Positions 52,702 through 60,891 of a DNA stretch of 64,000 nucleotides are shown piece after piece. This DNA comes from JADMIH01 sp035274425 (lineage in GTDB: Bacteria > Chloroflexota > Chloroflexia > QHBQ01 > JADMIH01). How positions within the stretch are numbered: the stretch's first letter is position 1; the number at the start of each line of letters is the position of its first letter. The stretch is from positions 1-64,000 of the forward strand of contig DATEOC010000039.1 in the NCBI GenBank assembly GCA_035274425.1. Reading direction: 5' to 3'. Position numbers and translations under genes: made by a program. The notes under the pieces are model-generated. The model saw only the letters and a program-made list of their open reading frames with translations. It was not told the DNA's origin and made no database searches.

Positions 52702-53157
52702 ATGGCGAGTAGCGACCAGGCGCATAGCGCAGATGAGCAGGATGCTGCCTACAGGCGGGCGCAGCAGGTAAATAAAGAAGCAGACAATGGACCTGCCTCC
52801 CGGCAACCTTCCTCTGAGCCGGACTACCCTTCGCGCCTGCTGGCGCACCCCGATATTGCCCGCAGGGGGAACACCCGGGTACGCGCTGCCATCATCCAGA
52901 GGATGCAGCAGAACGTCGGCAACCGGCAGGCACGTAAAGCGGTTCAGCGCGACATGTGGGGTCCGTCTCTCGCGGAGAGGCCAGGGGGCTTCAGCCCTTC
53001 GCAGGAAGATTGGCTAGAAGTTGAGTCTAAGGATGAGTCTGAGGATGAACGGGTATCATCTAAGGCCGACCAGGCGTGGAAAGAGTTATATGAGGAGTAC
53101 CCCGACCTGCGGCCCAAGTCGGAGATGGAGGACGAGGAGTATGAGGAGGATTGGTAG
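52702..53157 (+). CDS. DUF4157-associated (eCIS-type) N-terminal segment protein
   Basis: 151 aa. The segment LLAHPDIARRGNTRVRAAII, followed by QRMQQNVGNRQARKAVQR, is the hallmark seen before DUF4157 domains in proteins linked to extracellular contractile injection systems. The C-terminal third is strongly acidic (EDWLEVESKDESEDE) with no protease domain. This could be a short cargo or tail protein, or a truncated remnant; no other eCIS gene is in view. It stands behind the conserved upstream element shared with the small gene at 48251. Confidence 0.6.
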   Translation: MASSDQAHSADEQDAAYRRAQQVNKEADNGPASRQPSSEPDYPSRLLAHPDIARRGNTRVRAAIIQRMQQNVGNRQARKAVQRDMWGPSLAERPGGFSPSQEDWLEVESKDESEDERVSSKADQAWKELYEEYPDLRPKSEMEDEEYEEDW

Positions 53158-53161
53158 AAGA

Positions 53162-53193
53162 GGGGTCGGGGGTCGGGGGTCGGGGGTCAGAGA
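53162..53193. repeat. GGGGTCG heptads
   Basis: Four GGGGTCG-type units immediately after the stop of the preceding gene. Confidence 0.88.
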
Positions 53194-53231
53194 TAAAGTA
53201 GCACCTGGATTAGGGAGATGGGAGGGGCTAG

Positions 53232-53567
53232 ATGGGTAAGGATGCACGCGCCGATTATGATGCCGTCGTTAGTGAGATAGTATCCTCTTCGGGCGCGACG
53301 ACGGGGGCGATGTTCGGTATGCCCTGCCTCAAGCACGGGGGTAAGGCATTCGCGGGGTTCTACGAGGGCGCGATGGTCTTCAAGCTGGGTGGGGAAGCGC
53401 ACGCCGAGGCCCTTGCCCTCGCAGGCGCTCACTTGTTCGACCCTTCAGGACGGGGGCGGCCTATGAAGGAGTGGGTGGTCGTGCCGCACGAGTATGTGGA
53501 ACGGTGGGGGGAGCTGGCGGGGGAGGCGCTGGAGTATTGCGTGGTGACGAATCGAGGGGTGAGGTAG
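53232..53567 (+). CDS. TfoX/YjbR-like small protein
   Basis: 111 aa with GGGAGG upstream of the ATG. The core MFGMPCLKHGGKAFAGFYEG followed by AMVFKLG matches the TfoX N-terminal/YjbR pattern. Members are small alpha/beta proteins; outside competence regulators their role is unclear. Complete for a single-domain member. Confidence 0.72.
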   Translation: MGKDARADYDAVVSEIVSSSGATTGAMFGMPCLKHGGKAFAGFYEGAMVFKLGGEAHAEALALAGAHLFDPSGRGRPMKEWVVVPHEYVERWGELAGEALEYCVVTNRGVR

Positions 53568-53585
53568 ATAGGTGCGGCTGGCCCC

Positions 53586-53691
53586 CGCCCGGCACATTAG
53601 GCAGATTGACGAATAATTCATAAATGTGCGTGTGGTGCCGCCCGGCACATAAATGTGCGGGCTACATAAACGAAGCCTCCCTTCGGAGGCT
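53586..53691. repeat. REP-like hairpins, copy upstream of RAYT
   Basis: GCCCGGCACATAAATGTGCGGGC (23 bases; 53640-53662) is a near-perfect palindrome, preceded by a split copy around 53588-53630 and followed by the hairpin AGCCTCC-CTTC-GGAGGCT (53674-53691). Confidence 0.85.
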
Positions 53692-53750
53692 AAGGCGTAG
53701 AGAGTTGATAGCCTGGTTATTTTTGTAGATATTTATTGCGGGTTGGGCGT

Positions 53751-54170
53751 ATGCGTGGGCCTTATACGCAACTTTACCTCCATTGTGTGTGGGCGACGTG
53801 GGACCGTCTGCCACTCATCACGCCTCTTGTGGAGCGACAGATATATGCCTGTATCGTTGCGAAGTGCAGGGAGTTGAAGTGCGGGCCGCTTGCGATTGGG
53901 GGGATAGAGGACCATGTGCATCTCCTGGTGAGCTTTCCACCTAACCTGGCTGTGGCGACGCTAGTTGGGGAAGTGAAGGGCGCATCGTCACACCTGATGA
54001 CGCATAAGGCCCAGCCGGATATTTTCTTCAAGTGGCAAGGGGCTTATGGCGCGTTCACTGTACCCAAAACGGGGCTGCGGGACGTGGCAAAGTATATTGA
54101 GAACCAGAAGATGCACCATGCCGGAAGCACACTGGTGGAGGAATGGGAGCAGTGGGAGATGGAGGTGTGA
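53751..54170 (+). CDS. REP-associated tyrosine transposase (RAYT, IS200-like)
   Basis: 139 aa from the ATG at 53751 (a longer TTG start at 53736 is possible). Y1 transposase of the HUH class: LYLHCVWATWDRLPLI at the start, the HUH motif in GGIEDHVHLLVSF, and the catalytic Tyr in VAKYIENQKMHH. RAYTs act on REP hairpins rather than on classical IS ends. The gene is flanked on both sides by the same REP-like palindrome plus hairpin, the arrangement expected of a REP/RAYT system. All key residues present. Confidence 0.9.
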   Translation: MRGPYTQLYLHCVWATWDRLPLITPLVERQIYACIVAKCRELKCGPLAIGGIEDHVHLLVSFPPNLAVATLVGEVKGASSHLMTHKAQPDIFFKWQGAYGAFTVPKTGLRDVAKYIENQKMHHAGSTLVEEWEQWEMEV

Positions 54171-54249
54171 GGGTGCTTGGCGAGTGAGGAAGATTGGCAG
54201 GATAGCAGCGCCCAACATGTAAAGAGGATAGACAGAATAATCCTTTTGG

Positions 54250-54328
54250 GTGCGGCTGGCCCCCCGCCGGCCCCCCGCCCGGCACATAAATGTGCGGGCT
54301 ACATATACGAAGCCTCCCTTCGGAGGCT
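54250..54328. repeat. REP-like hairpins, copy downstream of RAYT
   Basis: The same 23-base palindrome at 54277-54299 and the same AGCCTCC hairpin at 54311-54328, in direct orientation to the upstream copy; sequence similarity extends on to GTAGATAGTTGATAGTC. Confidence 0.88.
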
Positions 54329-54538
54329 GGTGTGTAGATAGTTGATAGTCTAGTTGTTTTGTGAAGGGCCGTAGGACGTTGGATATTATGGGTAGAGGTG
54401 GAGCCTAGCCCGCGCAGGCGGGCTTTGTGTTTGTAGCCCGCACATTAATGAACATTAACAAATGAATCAAGTATAAAGGCACGAACAATGCTGCGAAGTT
54501 GGGCATCACACTTCGGTATCATGCTTTGGAGAAAACCA

Positions 54539-54928
54539 ATGTCCACACGACGTTTGTCCCTCACTGAAACGCAGCGCTACCAACTCACTCATCTGAGAGA
54601 TACCTCATCCAAGCCGTATTTGCGAGAGAGAGCCGCTGCTCTACTCAAGATCGCTGACGGCATGCCCGCCGTTCAAGTAGCTCACCGCGGCCTGCTACGT
54701 CCTCGTCAGCCTGATACGGTGTACCGTTGGCTCAACTCCTTTCTCGCACGAGGTGTCGAGGGGTTGAATGTCAAGCCTGGTGCAGGTCGCAAGCCTGCCT
54801 TTTCCCCCTCAGCTACCCGACCACCAAGCCGCTCACGACGCTCTGCTCTACCTGGTCAGACAAGACCCGCATCTGTACGACCAACACACAACCAGATGGA
54901 CACTGGCAACAATCAGGATAGCCTGTAG
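54539..54928 (+). CDS. IS630 transposase, N-terminal ORF (helix-turn-helix)
   Basis: 130 aa from the ATG at 54539; an upstream ATG at 54488 is in frame. DNA-binding part with LTETQRYQLTHLRD and a helix-turn-helix (VYRWLNSFLARGVEGLNV), then GAGRKPAF, after which the frame is lost relative to the catalytic ORF. The switch point contains TTTTCCCCC (about 54800-54808), a possible slippery sequence for +1 frameshifting; a simple frameshift mutation is the alternative. Confidence 0.75.
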   Translation: MSTRRLSLTETQRYQLTHLRDTSSKPYLRERAAALLKIADGMPAVQVAHRGLLRPRQPDTVYRWLNSFLARGVEGLNVKPGAGRKPAFSPSATRPPSRSRRSALPGQTRPASVRPTHNQMDTGNNQDSL

Positions 54929-55736
54929 CAAGGTAGGCTGGTTGCGTCTGGCATCACTGAGCTTACCTGGAGTGTGGCAACTACTCCACCGGCTAGGTAT
55001 CGTATGGAAGCATGCTCGCCAGTACATCCACTCACCCGATCCTTACTACTTCGAGAAACTATCTGACGTGAAAGCGGCACGACAGCAAGCAAGAGCTAAT
55101 CCCGAGGATGTGGTGCTGCTGTTCATGGACCAGGTAACGGTCTGGCTCCAACCGACTGTAGCCTACGCTTACGAGCAAAGAGGACACTACCAGCCATTGG
55201 CTCGGCTCAGTCCTCACTCTAATAGCCAGACTAGAGTGGTGGGCAGCCTTGACAGCCTCACAGCCCAGGTGGTCTACCTACGAGGCCGTGTTAGCACTTC
55301 ACAATTGGTGAGGTTCTACCAGAAGGTGTGTGCTGCTTATCCACAGGCCAGACGCATCTATGTGGTGTTGGACAATTGGCCGGTACACGTACACCCTGAT
55401 GTATTGGTGGCTCTGGAAGAGCAGCACAGCCCTTGGGTGGAGTTGATGAAGCAGCGAGTGCCTGCCAACTGGCCCAAAGAGCCGAGCATGGCAGCCAGGC
55501 GTAAGTGGGGAGAGTTGCAACTGCCGATCCAGTTGGTGCCGCTGCCCACCTATGCCTCATGGAGCAATCCGATCGAGAAGTTGTGGCGCAAGATGAGGCA
55601 GGAGAAATTGCACATGCACTGGCTGGCTGGCGACCTTTCAGCTCTGCGCTCTTGCATAGACAGCTTTCTTGACCAGTTCAAGGAAGGTTCCCCAGAGTTG
55701 TTGCGCTATGTTGGTCTTGCTCAACCCTCTACCTGA
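54768..55736 (+). CDS. IS630 transposase, catalytic DDE ORF
   Basis: 322 aa as an open frame; the natural product is probably joined to the preceding ORF. The DDE triad is visible: Asp in VVLLFMDQVTVW, Asp in YVVLDNWPVH and Glu in SNPIEKLWRKMRQE. The stop codon TGA is the first codon of the right inverted repeat. The element looks recent: ends, target duplication and triad are intact. Confidence 0.85.
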   Translation: MSSLVQVASLPFPPQLPDHQAAHDALLYLVRQDPHLYDQHTTRWTLATIRIACSKVGWLRLASLSLPGVWQLLHRLGIVWKHARQYIHSPDPYYFEKLSDVKAARQQARANPEDVVLLFMDQVTVWLQPTVAYAYEQRGHYQPLARLSPHSNSQTRVVGSLDSLTAQVVYLRGRVSTSQLVRFYQKVCAAYPQARRIYVVLDNWPVHVHPDVLVALEEQHSPWVELMKQRVPANWPKEPSMAARRKWGELQLPIQLVPLPTYASWSNPIEKLWRKMRQEKLHMHWLAGDLSALRSCIDSFLDQFKEGSPELLRYVGLAQPST

Positions 55737-55880
55737 TTCATTTGTTAATGTGCATTAGACGCCGGGCGGGGATTATGCTTTTGTTAGGAGGTAATTGCAA
55801 GTTGTCTTGGGGTGGTGTAATCTTAGGGGAGGGGCTACTACAGTTCGACGCTTATTCTATGCACGGGGAGTGAGGGGGCT

Positions 55881-56882
55881 ATGGCTACACAAGAGAAGGA
55901 CGAGAAGCCAAAGAGTAACGGGCGCAGGCGGAAAGGTGAGGACGAGGCGGGGCTAGAGGGTGAGACCGGGAAGCCTGGTTGCTTCGTCATAATGCCCATT
56001 AGCACGCCGGATGGTTATGAACCTGGGCACTTTGACCGCGTATATGAAGACATATTTGTGCCTGCTTGCGACCAAGCGGGGTTTCGGGCAATCCGTGCCG
56101 ACCAGGTGAAACAGACGAACCTTATACATCTGGATGTGCTGCAAAAGCTGGTCGAGTCTCCTATGGCCCTGTGCGACCTGAGCAACCGCAACCCTAACGT
56201 ACTCTTTGAGTTGGGGCTGCGGCAGGCGTTCGACAAGCCCGTTGTGCTGGTGCAGGAGGTGGGCACGCCCGCAATCTTCGATATTGCACCTCTTCGCTAC
56301 ACAACATATCGAAGTGAAATGAAGTTCAGAGAGGTCCTTCTAGATCAGGCAGCGATTGCTGCGTCGATACGGGACACACTAAAAGCAGCGAAAGACCCGA
56401 AGAATGTGAATTCCCTGGTGAAGCTTCTAGCCATATCGCAGCCTGCATCCTTACCGGATGTAAAGGAGGCGGAGAAGGATCCCGTGCTTCAGTTGGTGAG
56501 AGCAGAGATTGATGCTGTGCGCTCACAAGTTTCTGCACTAGCGAACTGGCTCCGACGCATCAGGGTAGAGGATTCAAAGCCAGTCGATTCAAGGCTAGTC
56601 GCCTCAGACCCTGAGATCGAGTACACGTCGCATTATCAGTCCCTCCAACAGCAGTTTCTAGCGCTACTGCTAGCGTTAGCGGCACCAGAAGAAGAGAGAG
56701 CATCCAAGGAAGAACTCTATCGGGAGTATGTTGAAATTCGGGGACTTGCTAGAAGCCTACTGATGTTAGTCAACCGTAAAAGCAGCCTCTACAAAGATAT
56801 TCGTGAGTTTAGTACTCAATTGGACATCACGAGTTCAATGTTCGATTACAAACAAGGTCAACCCTCTGAAGCAGGTTCATAG
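55881..56882 (+). CDS. TIR-like/nucleoside-deoxyribosyltransferase-like domain protein
   Basis: 333 aa. After a charged N-tail, residues ~35-150 hold a Rossmann-like domain: CFVIMPISTPDGYEPGHFDR, VYEDIFVPACDQAGF, then LCDLSNRNPNVLFELGLRQA and KPVVLVQ. This pattern is shared by TIR-like and NDT-like domains of bacterial conflict systems that act on NAD or nucleotides. The C-terminal half is helical without a recognised domain. No obvious partner; it follows the IS630 copy. A defence role is inferred. Confidence 0.7.
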   Translation: MATQEKDEKPKSNGRRRKGEDEAGLEGETGKPGCFVIMPISTPDGYEPGHFDRVYEDIFVPACDQAGFRAIRADQVKQTNLIHLDVLQKLVESPMALCDLSNRNPNVLFELGLRQAFDKPVVLVQEVGTPAIFDIAPLRYTTYRSEMKFREVLLDQAAIAASIRDTLKAAKDPKNVNSLVKLLAISQPASLPDVKEAEKDPVLQLVRAEIDAVRSQVSALANWLRRIRVEDSKPVDSRLVASDPEIEYTSHYQSLQQQFLALLLALAAPEEERASKEELYREYVEIRGLARSLLMLVNRKSSLYKDIREFSTQLDITSSMFDYKQGQPSEAGS

Positions 56883-56955
56883 CACATAATGTGTAGGCTT
56901 ATTCAAGTGCATAATCTTATCTAGGCACCTTAAGTAAGTCTATGTGAAGATAAGA

Positions 56956-58221
56956 TTATCCTGCCGCAAGACGCCACAGCACTGTTTGTCGCTTTACCTC
57001 TTCACCCATGGCGGGATCGCGCTCGACCTCACCCTGCGCCGCCAACTGCATCAGCGCTGCCCGCACTTGGTTGATGGAGGGCATAGGCTCACCCACCCAC
57101 TCCCTCACCTGGCTCGTCTTGGCCCACTCCTCGCCATGCTCGCTCAGCACGCCGCGCACGCGCTCAACCACCTCGGCGAGTTGGACGGACGCGGGGTCGC
57201 CCTTGTAGCGGAGGGAGCCGTCGGATTCCTGGTCGTAGAGAAGCTCAGGGGGCTGCAAGAGGCGGGCGTAGGCTATTACGCGCCTCCTCCTGGGGGTGCG
57301 GTCCTCTTTCGTGAGGGTGAGGGCAACGTCGAATACGCCCATCAGCGCGTGGCCGCCCGCTATCCCCTCGCCGTGATCGCCCCCACCCTTCCGCATGTGG
57401 TGCGCCATGATGAGGGTCTTGTTGTGCCGCCTGGCAGCAGCCACCCAGGGGTTCAGTACCTGGGCGATGCGGGAGTTGTCCGTCTCGTCCATCAGTTGCA
57501 GGAGGTTGCGCATGGTGTCTATCACTACCACGTCCTCCGGGCCGCTGAAGGCCCGCGCAAATAGCACGTCGAGCGCGCTCGATAGGGCGAAGACGACCTT
57601 CAGGCGCGACCAGTCCCCCTCCAAGCCTGCGAGGCGGTGCTGCCAGACCCCCTTCGGCTCTTCGGTCAAGTAGGCGACGGAGCGCCCCGCGTCGAGCCAC
57701 TCTCTACAGAGCCTGACGATTAGCTCCGTCTTGCCGCAGCGGGGGTAGCCCGCAATGACGTGGCTCCACCCCTCGATGACGTACCCTTTCTGCCCCAGGA
57801 AGGGGAGAGATGGAGGGCCTGAGGATGCCGTGCCCGATTGCGCCTGGGCGCGTAGCTCCTCGCCGTCCAACTCGTACAGGTCGGCGCGCTGCTCTCCACC
57901 CGCGCCCGCGAAGGCTCGCAGATCGGGGTCGGGCCGCAGCGCCGCTTCCTCGCGCATTATCTGGTGCTCTATGTCGCTTTCCGGGTAGCGTGCGTAGGCT
58001 CGAACGACTTTCATGAGGGCATCCTTGAAGGGGAAGGGCGGAGTGCAATTCTCCGTAGCATCCCTGACGAGGCGAGCCGCAGTCATTTCGGGCACGCCGG
58101 CACGGTGCAGCTTGCACGACAACCTGAAGACCGCCACCTCACGCTCGTCTTCCGGCACGCCCTGGAGAGAGGCGACGCCTCCAGGCCAGACCAATTCTCT
58201 GTTCGCAATATTAGCCACCAT
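56956..58221 (-). CDS. RepA/KaiC-like AAA ATPase with C-terminal winged-helix-like segment
   Basis: 421 aa. The N-terminal helical part resembles primase-associated regions (FRLSCKLHRAGVPEMTAARL). The ATPase core has Walker A GYPRCGKTEL, Walker B VVVIDTMRNLL and MAHHMRKGGG, as in RepA/RecA-like hexameric helicase-type ATPases of plasmids and phages (AAA_25). The C-terminal ~80 residues (KTSQVREWVGEPMPSINQVR) look like a winged helix. Such proteins are usual on mobile elements, which suggests the surrounding region is of foreign origin. Confidence 0.75.
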   Translation of the reverse strand: MVANIANRELVWPGGVASLQGVPEDEREVAVFRLSCKLHRAGVPEMTAARLVRDATENCTPPFPFKDALMKVVRAYARYPESDIEHQIMREEAALRPDPDLRAFAGAGGEQRADLYELDGEELRAQAQSGTASSGPPSLPFLGQKGYVIEGWSHVIAGYPRCGKTELIVRLCREWLDAGRSVAYLTEEPKGVWQHRLAGLEGDWSRLKVVFALSSALDVLFARAFSGPEDVVVIDTMRNLLQLMDETDNSRIAQVLNPWVAAARRHNKTLIMAHHMRKGGGDHGEGIAGGHALMGVFDVALTLTKEDRTPRRRRVIAYARLLQPPELLYDQESDGSLRYKGDPASVQLAEVVERVRGVLSEHGEEWAKTSQVREWVGEPMPSINQVRAALMQLAAQGEVERDPAMGEEVKRQTVLWRLAAG

Positions 58222-58333
58222 TTTATGCTCCTTTCCTTGAGTGCGATACTGCTTGTCGGAAGGAGTGCATACTATACCCCCCTATTAATTAATCCCCTTT
58301 CTCCCTGGAATCGGGACAAAATCCCATCCCCTC

Positions 58334-58392
58334 ATCTGAAAGATGAAAAAGAGGTCTCGGCTGCGCCGAGACCTCTTTTTCATCTTTCAGAT
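58334..58392. terminator. Bidirectional terminator (28-bp perfect stem)
   Basis: ATCTGAAAGATGAAAAAGAG ... CTCTTTTTCATCTTTCAGAT with a three-base loop (TGC). It lies downstream of the cupredoxin-glycosidase gene, on the minus strand. Confidence 0.88.
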
Positions 58393-58400
58393 ATTGCTTT

Positions 58401-60488
58401 TTACTTCTGCGCGTTCCACTCCTTGGCGTACTGCTGGACGGCGAAGTAGGAGGGGCGCTTGGTGCCGTCGCGGCGGATGATGCCCCAGGCTACGCGCTCG
58501 TCCTCAGCCTTTTCGGTGACGTTCGGGAGGGCGAAGTTTAGCTGGAAGAGGATCATCGGACCCATCCAGGGGTACTGGTCGCGACCCATGCGGAACGCTT
58601 TGCCGATGTAGTCGGCCTGCTCTGCCTCGCTGTTCTGCTCGGCGTACTCGAAGCCAGCGGCGGCCTTCGTGGTGCTCGCCCAACCGAACTCGGTCAGCCA
58701 CATCTGCTTCTCCGCCTCGCCGTTGTCAACCATGACCTGGCGAAGCTGCTCGATGCGCCGGAAGTAGAAGCTGGGGTGGGTGTTCCAGCCGGGGCCGGGG
58801 CCGGGCTTATCGGGTGCCAGGGTATCAGGGGGGTTGGCATTGGAGCCTGGGTGCGCGCCCAGCACGTCGTAGTAACCCTTCAGCTCGCCGCCGTTGTAGG
58901 CGTAGAGGCGCTTGAGGAAGATCAGGTCGTCCACGCCAATCGTGGGGTCGTTCACGCCCGTCGGGGTGAGAGGGGCTGAGATCACCACCAGGTTGGGGTC
59001 GACCGACTTGACGGCGGTGTAGCCAGCCTTCAGTAGCTCGGCGTAGCGGGCGGCGACCACGTACTTGCCCGCCTCGATTGCCAGGTTCGGCTCGTTCCAT
59101 ATCTGGAAACCCGCGATCTTGCCCTTGTATCGTTGCGCGGCGAGCTTCAGGAAGTTGCCGAAGTCGGCGGGGTTGGTAGGGTACGTTACCTTGTTGGCAC
59201 CACCCCACGCCCACGGGGGCGAGTGGACGGCGTGCAGGATAACGTGCACTCCGGCAGCGTTCAGGGCGTCTATCGCGCGATCTATCTTGGCCCAGTTGAA
59301 CTTGCCCTTCTCGAACTCGATCTGGTACCACGATAGCTGGTGCAGCGCCCACTTCGCGCCGAGGTCGTTCATCCAGGTGACGACGGGCTGGGGGTCCTGC
59401 TCGTAGATGTAGACGTTGAGGCCGGGCGCGGCGTGCGGGCCGGAGAGGAGCGGGTAATGCTGCGGGCCGGACGATATGCCCGTGACGTGGATACCGGCTG
59501 CGTTGGGAGGTGTCGACTTGCTCTTCACGACGCGGTCGAACCTGAACTTGCCGAGCTGCGAGAGTAGCACGTCGTAGGGGGGCTTGTTCTCAGGGTGTAG
59601 CTCGAAGACGGCGCGCTCGAAATACTGGACACGGTAAGTCTTGCCGTCGAGGTCGTTCTTCTCCACGAATTCATTGGAGATGGGGAAGCCCTGCTGAGCC
59701 AGGCCGCCGTTCTTGTTCCAGTAGTCGAGGAACTTGCCACCAACGCGCTTGCCGGTCTCCTTGAAGAGGACCGAGCCTGCGCTGTTATTGGCCTGCTGGT
59801 CGGGCGCGCCGTTGGGGTATTTGCGTTTGTACTCGAAGTTGCCCAGGAGGGAGAGTAGCACGTCGTACGGGGCGGCCTTCTCAGGGTGAAGCTCGAAGAC
59901 GGCGCGCTCGTAATATTGGACGGTGTAGAACTTGCCGTCGGTGTCCGATTTCTCCTGCATCTCCTCGGAGATGGGGAAGCCCTGCTGGGGGAGACCGCCG
60001 TTCTTCTGCCAATAGTTGAGGAACTTGCCTCGCACTGCCCTGCCGGTCTCTTTGAAGCTGACGGAAGCTACTTCGGCGGAGGCGGTGCTGTTGACGCCGC
60101 CCACGATGATGTCGGCGACCATCGGCGGGTGGAACTCACAGTAATAATGGTAGCGGCCAGGCTTGGTGAAAGTCATAGACCACTTCTGGCCCGTCTTGAT
60201 TTCGGGGGAGACGTTTATCTCCGGCCCTTCAAGGATGGCGATGTTGTGGCTCTCGCCATCCTGGTTCGGCCAGGTGACGGTCGTGCCGGCGGGTATGTTG
60301 AATGTTTTGCCTTCCGTTGTGCTGACACCTACGGGGTTGAACGAATAATTCTTCATTACCACGTTCACTTCAGCTATAACTTGAGCAGCTTGTGTGGGCT
60401 GGGTGGGAAAGGCAGATAGCGGGGTGAGCAGCGCAAACGCCGCCAAAGCAGCTATCCGCTTCCAGGGTGTGAATGCTCGTCTCTTCAT
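58401..60488 (-). CDS. Secreted cupredoxin + two surface repeats + glycoside hydrolase-like domain
   Basis: 695 aa. Signal peptide (~10-35). Cupredoxin domain ~38-135: His in ESHNIAI and Cys-x2-His-x2-Met in YYCEFHPPM, complete type-1 copper ligands. Two YW-GGL-QYFERAVFE repeats (~145-225, ~235-315). The C-terminal (beta/alpha)8-type glycosidase domain (~330-690) has IWNEPNL (E466, acid/base) and WLTEFGW (E600, nucleophile), as in GH5/GH39-type clan A enzymes. Substrate unknown. The ATG at 60488 follows AGGAGG at a rather long spacing. A paralogue starts at 62392 on the other strand. Confidence 0.88.
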   Translation of the reverse strand: MKRRAFTPWKRIAALAAFALLTPLSAFPTQPTQAAQVIAEVNVVMKNYSFNPVGVSTTEGKTFNIPAGTTVTWPNQDGESHNIAILEGPEINVSPEIKTGQKWSMTFTKPGRYHYYCEFHPPMVADIIVGGVNSTASAEVASVSFKETGRAVRGKFLNYWQKNGGLPQQGFPISEEMQEKSDTDGKFYTVQYYERAVFELHPEKAAPYDVLLSLLGNFEYKRKYPNGAPDQQANNSAGSVLFKETGKRVGGKFLDYWNKNGGLAQQGFPISNEFVEKNDLDGKTYRVQYFERAVFELHPENKPPYDVLLSQLGKFRFDRVVKSKSTPPNAAGIHVTGISSGPQHYPLLSGPHAAPGLNVYIYEQDPQPVVTWMNDLGAKWALHQLSWYQIEFEKGKFNWAKIDRAIDALNAAGVHVILHAVHSPPWAWGGANKVTYPTNPADFGNFLKLAAQRYKGKIAGFQIWNEPNLAIEAGKYVVAARYAELLKAGYTAVKSVDPNLVVISAPLTPTGVNDPTIGVDDLIFLKRLYAYNGGELKGYYDVLGAHPGSNANPPDTLAPDKPGPGPGWNTHPSFYFRRIEQLRQVMVDNGEAEKQMWLTEFGWASTTKAAAGFEYAEQNSEAEQADYIGKAFRMGRDQYPWMGPMILFQLNFALPNVTEKAEDERVAWGIIRRDGTKRPSYFAVQQYAKEWNAQK

Positions 60489-60662
60489 ATTAGTAGAACC
60501 TTACCTCCTAACAGGTAATATCGTCGGAGCTATGCTCGCACGTTTATAAATTAGCTCTCATTCAGGCGACACAATAGTGGCCTTTATATTATACGGAATC
60601 GGGATACAAATTAGAAATATATCTAATATAGAGGGATTGCCTGAGAATGAAGAGGGACACAG

Positions 60663-60691
60663 GTAGGGGCGTGCCGACGGCACGCCCCTAC
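60663..60691. repeat. GTAGGGGCG palindrome, copy 2
   Basis: GTAGGGGCGTGCCG pairs perfectly with 60678-60691 around one base; related to 9499-9527. The 400-base region 60489-60891 around it shows no other feature. Confidence 0.7.
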
Positions 60692-60891
60692 ACCTTCCTA
60701 GCCCAACGCTGAACTGCACAAAGAGCCTGAGTGAGTAACGAGGAGAGAACCCCCATTCTGCGTTATGAGCGAACGGAAGAATCTGGAAAAGGAACAAGAA
60801 CCTCAAGTTTTGAGACGCCCACATATCTCAGAATTCCAGGCTCTAGCTCTATCTTGTTTGCCGCCTCAAGATAATAGAGAGGAATACATTA

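Larger units (their letters stand above)
54448..55755 (+). mobile_element. IS630-family insertion sequence
   Basis: 1308-bp element. Its ends match over 21 of 22 bases as inverted repeats (left begins ATGAACATTAACAAATGAA; right is the complement of ATGCACATTAACAAATGAA). It is bounded by TA on both sides (54446-54447, 55756-55757), the target duplication of IS630/Tc1-mariner elements. Flanking bases GTAGCCCGCACAT and GACGCCGGGCGGGG are the two halves of a REP-like palindrome, so the IS landed in a third REP copy. Confidence 0.92.

Noticed and set aside
52702..53157. A full contractile injection system
   Set aside because: Only the DUF4157-type N-terminal pattern is seen; no sheath, tube, baseplate or AAA gene of that system is present.
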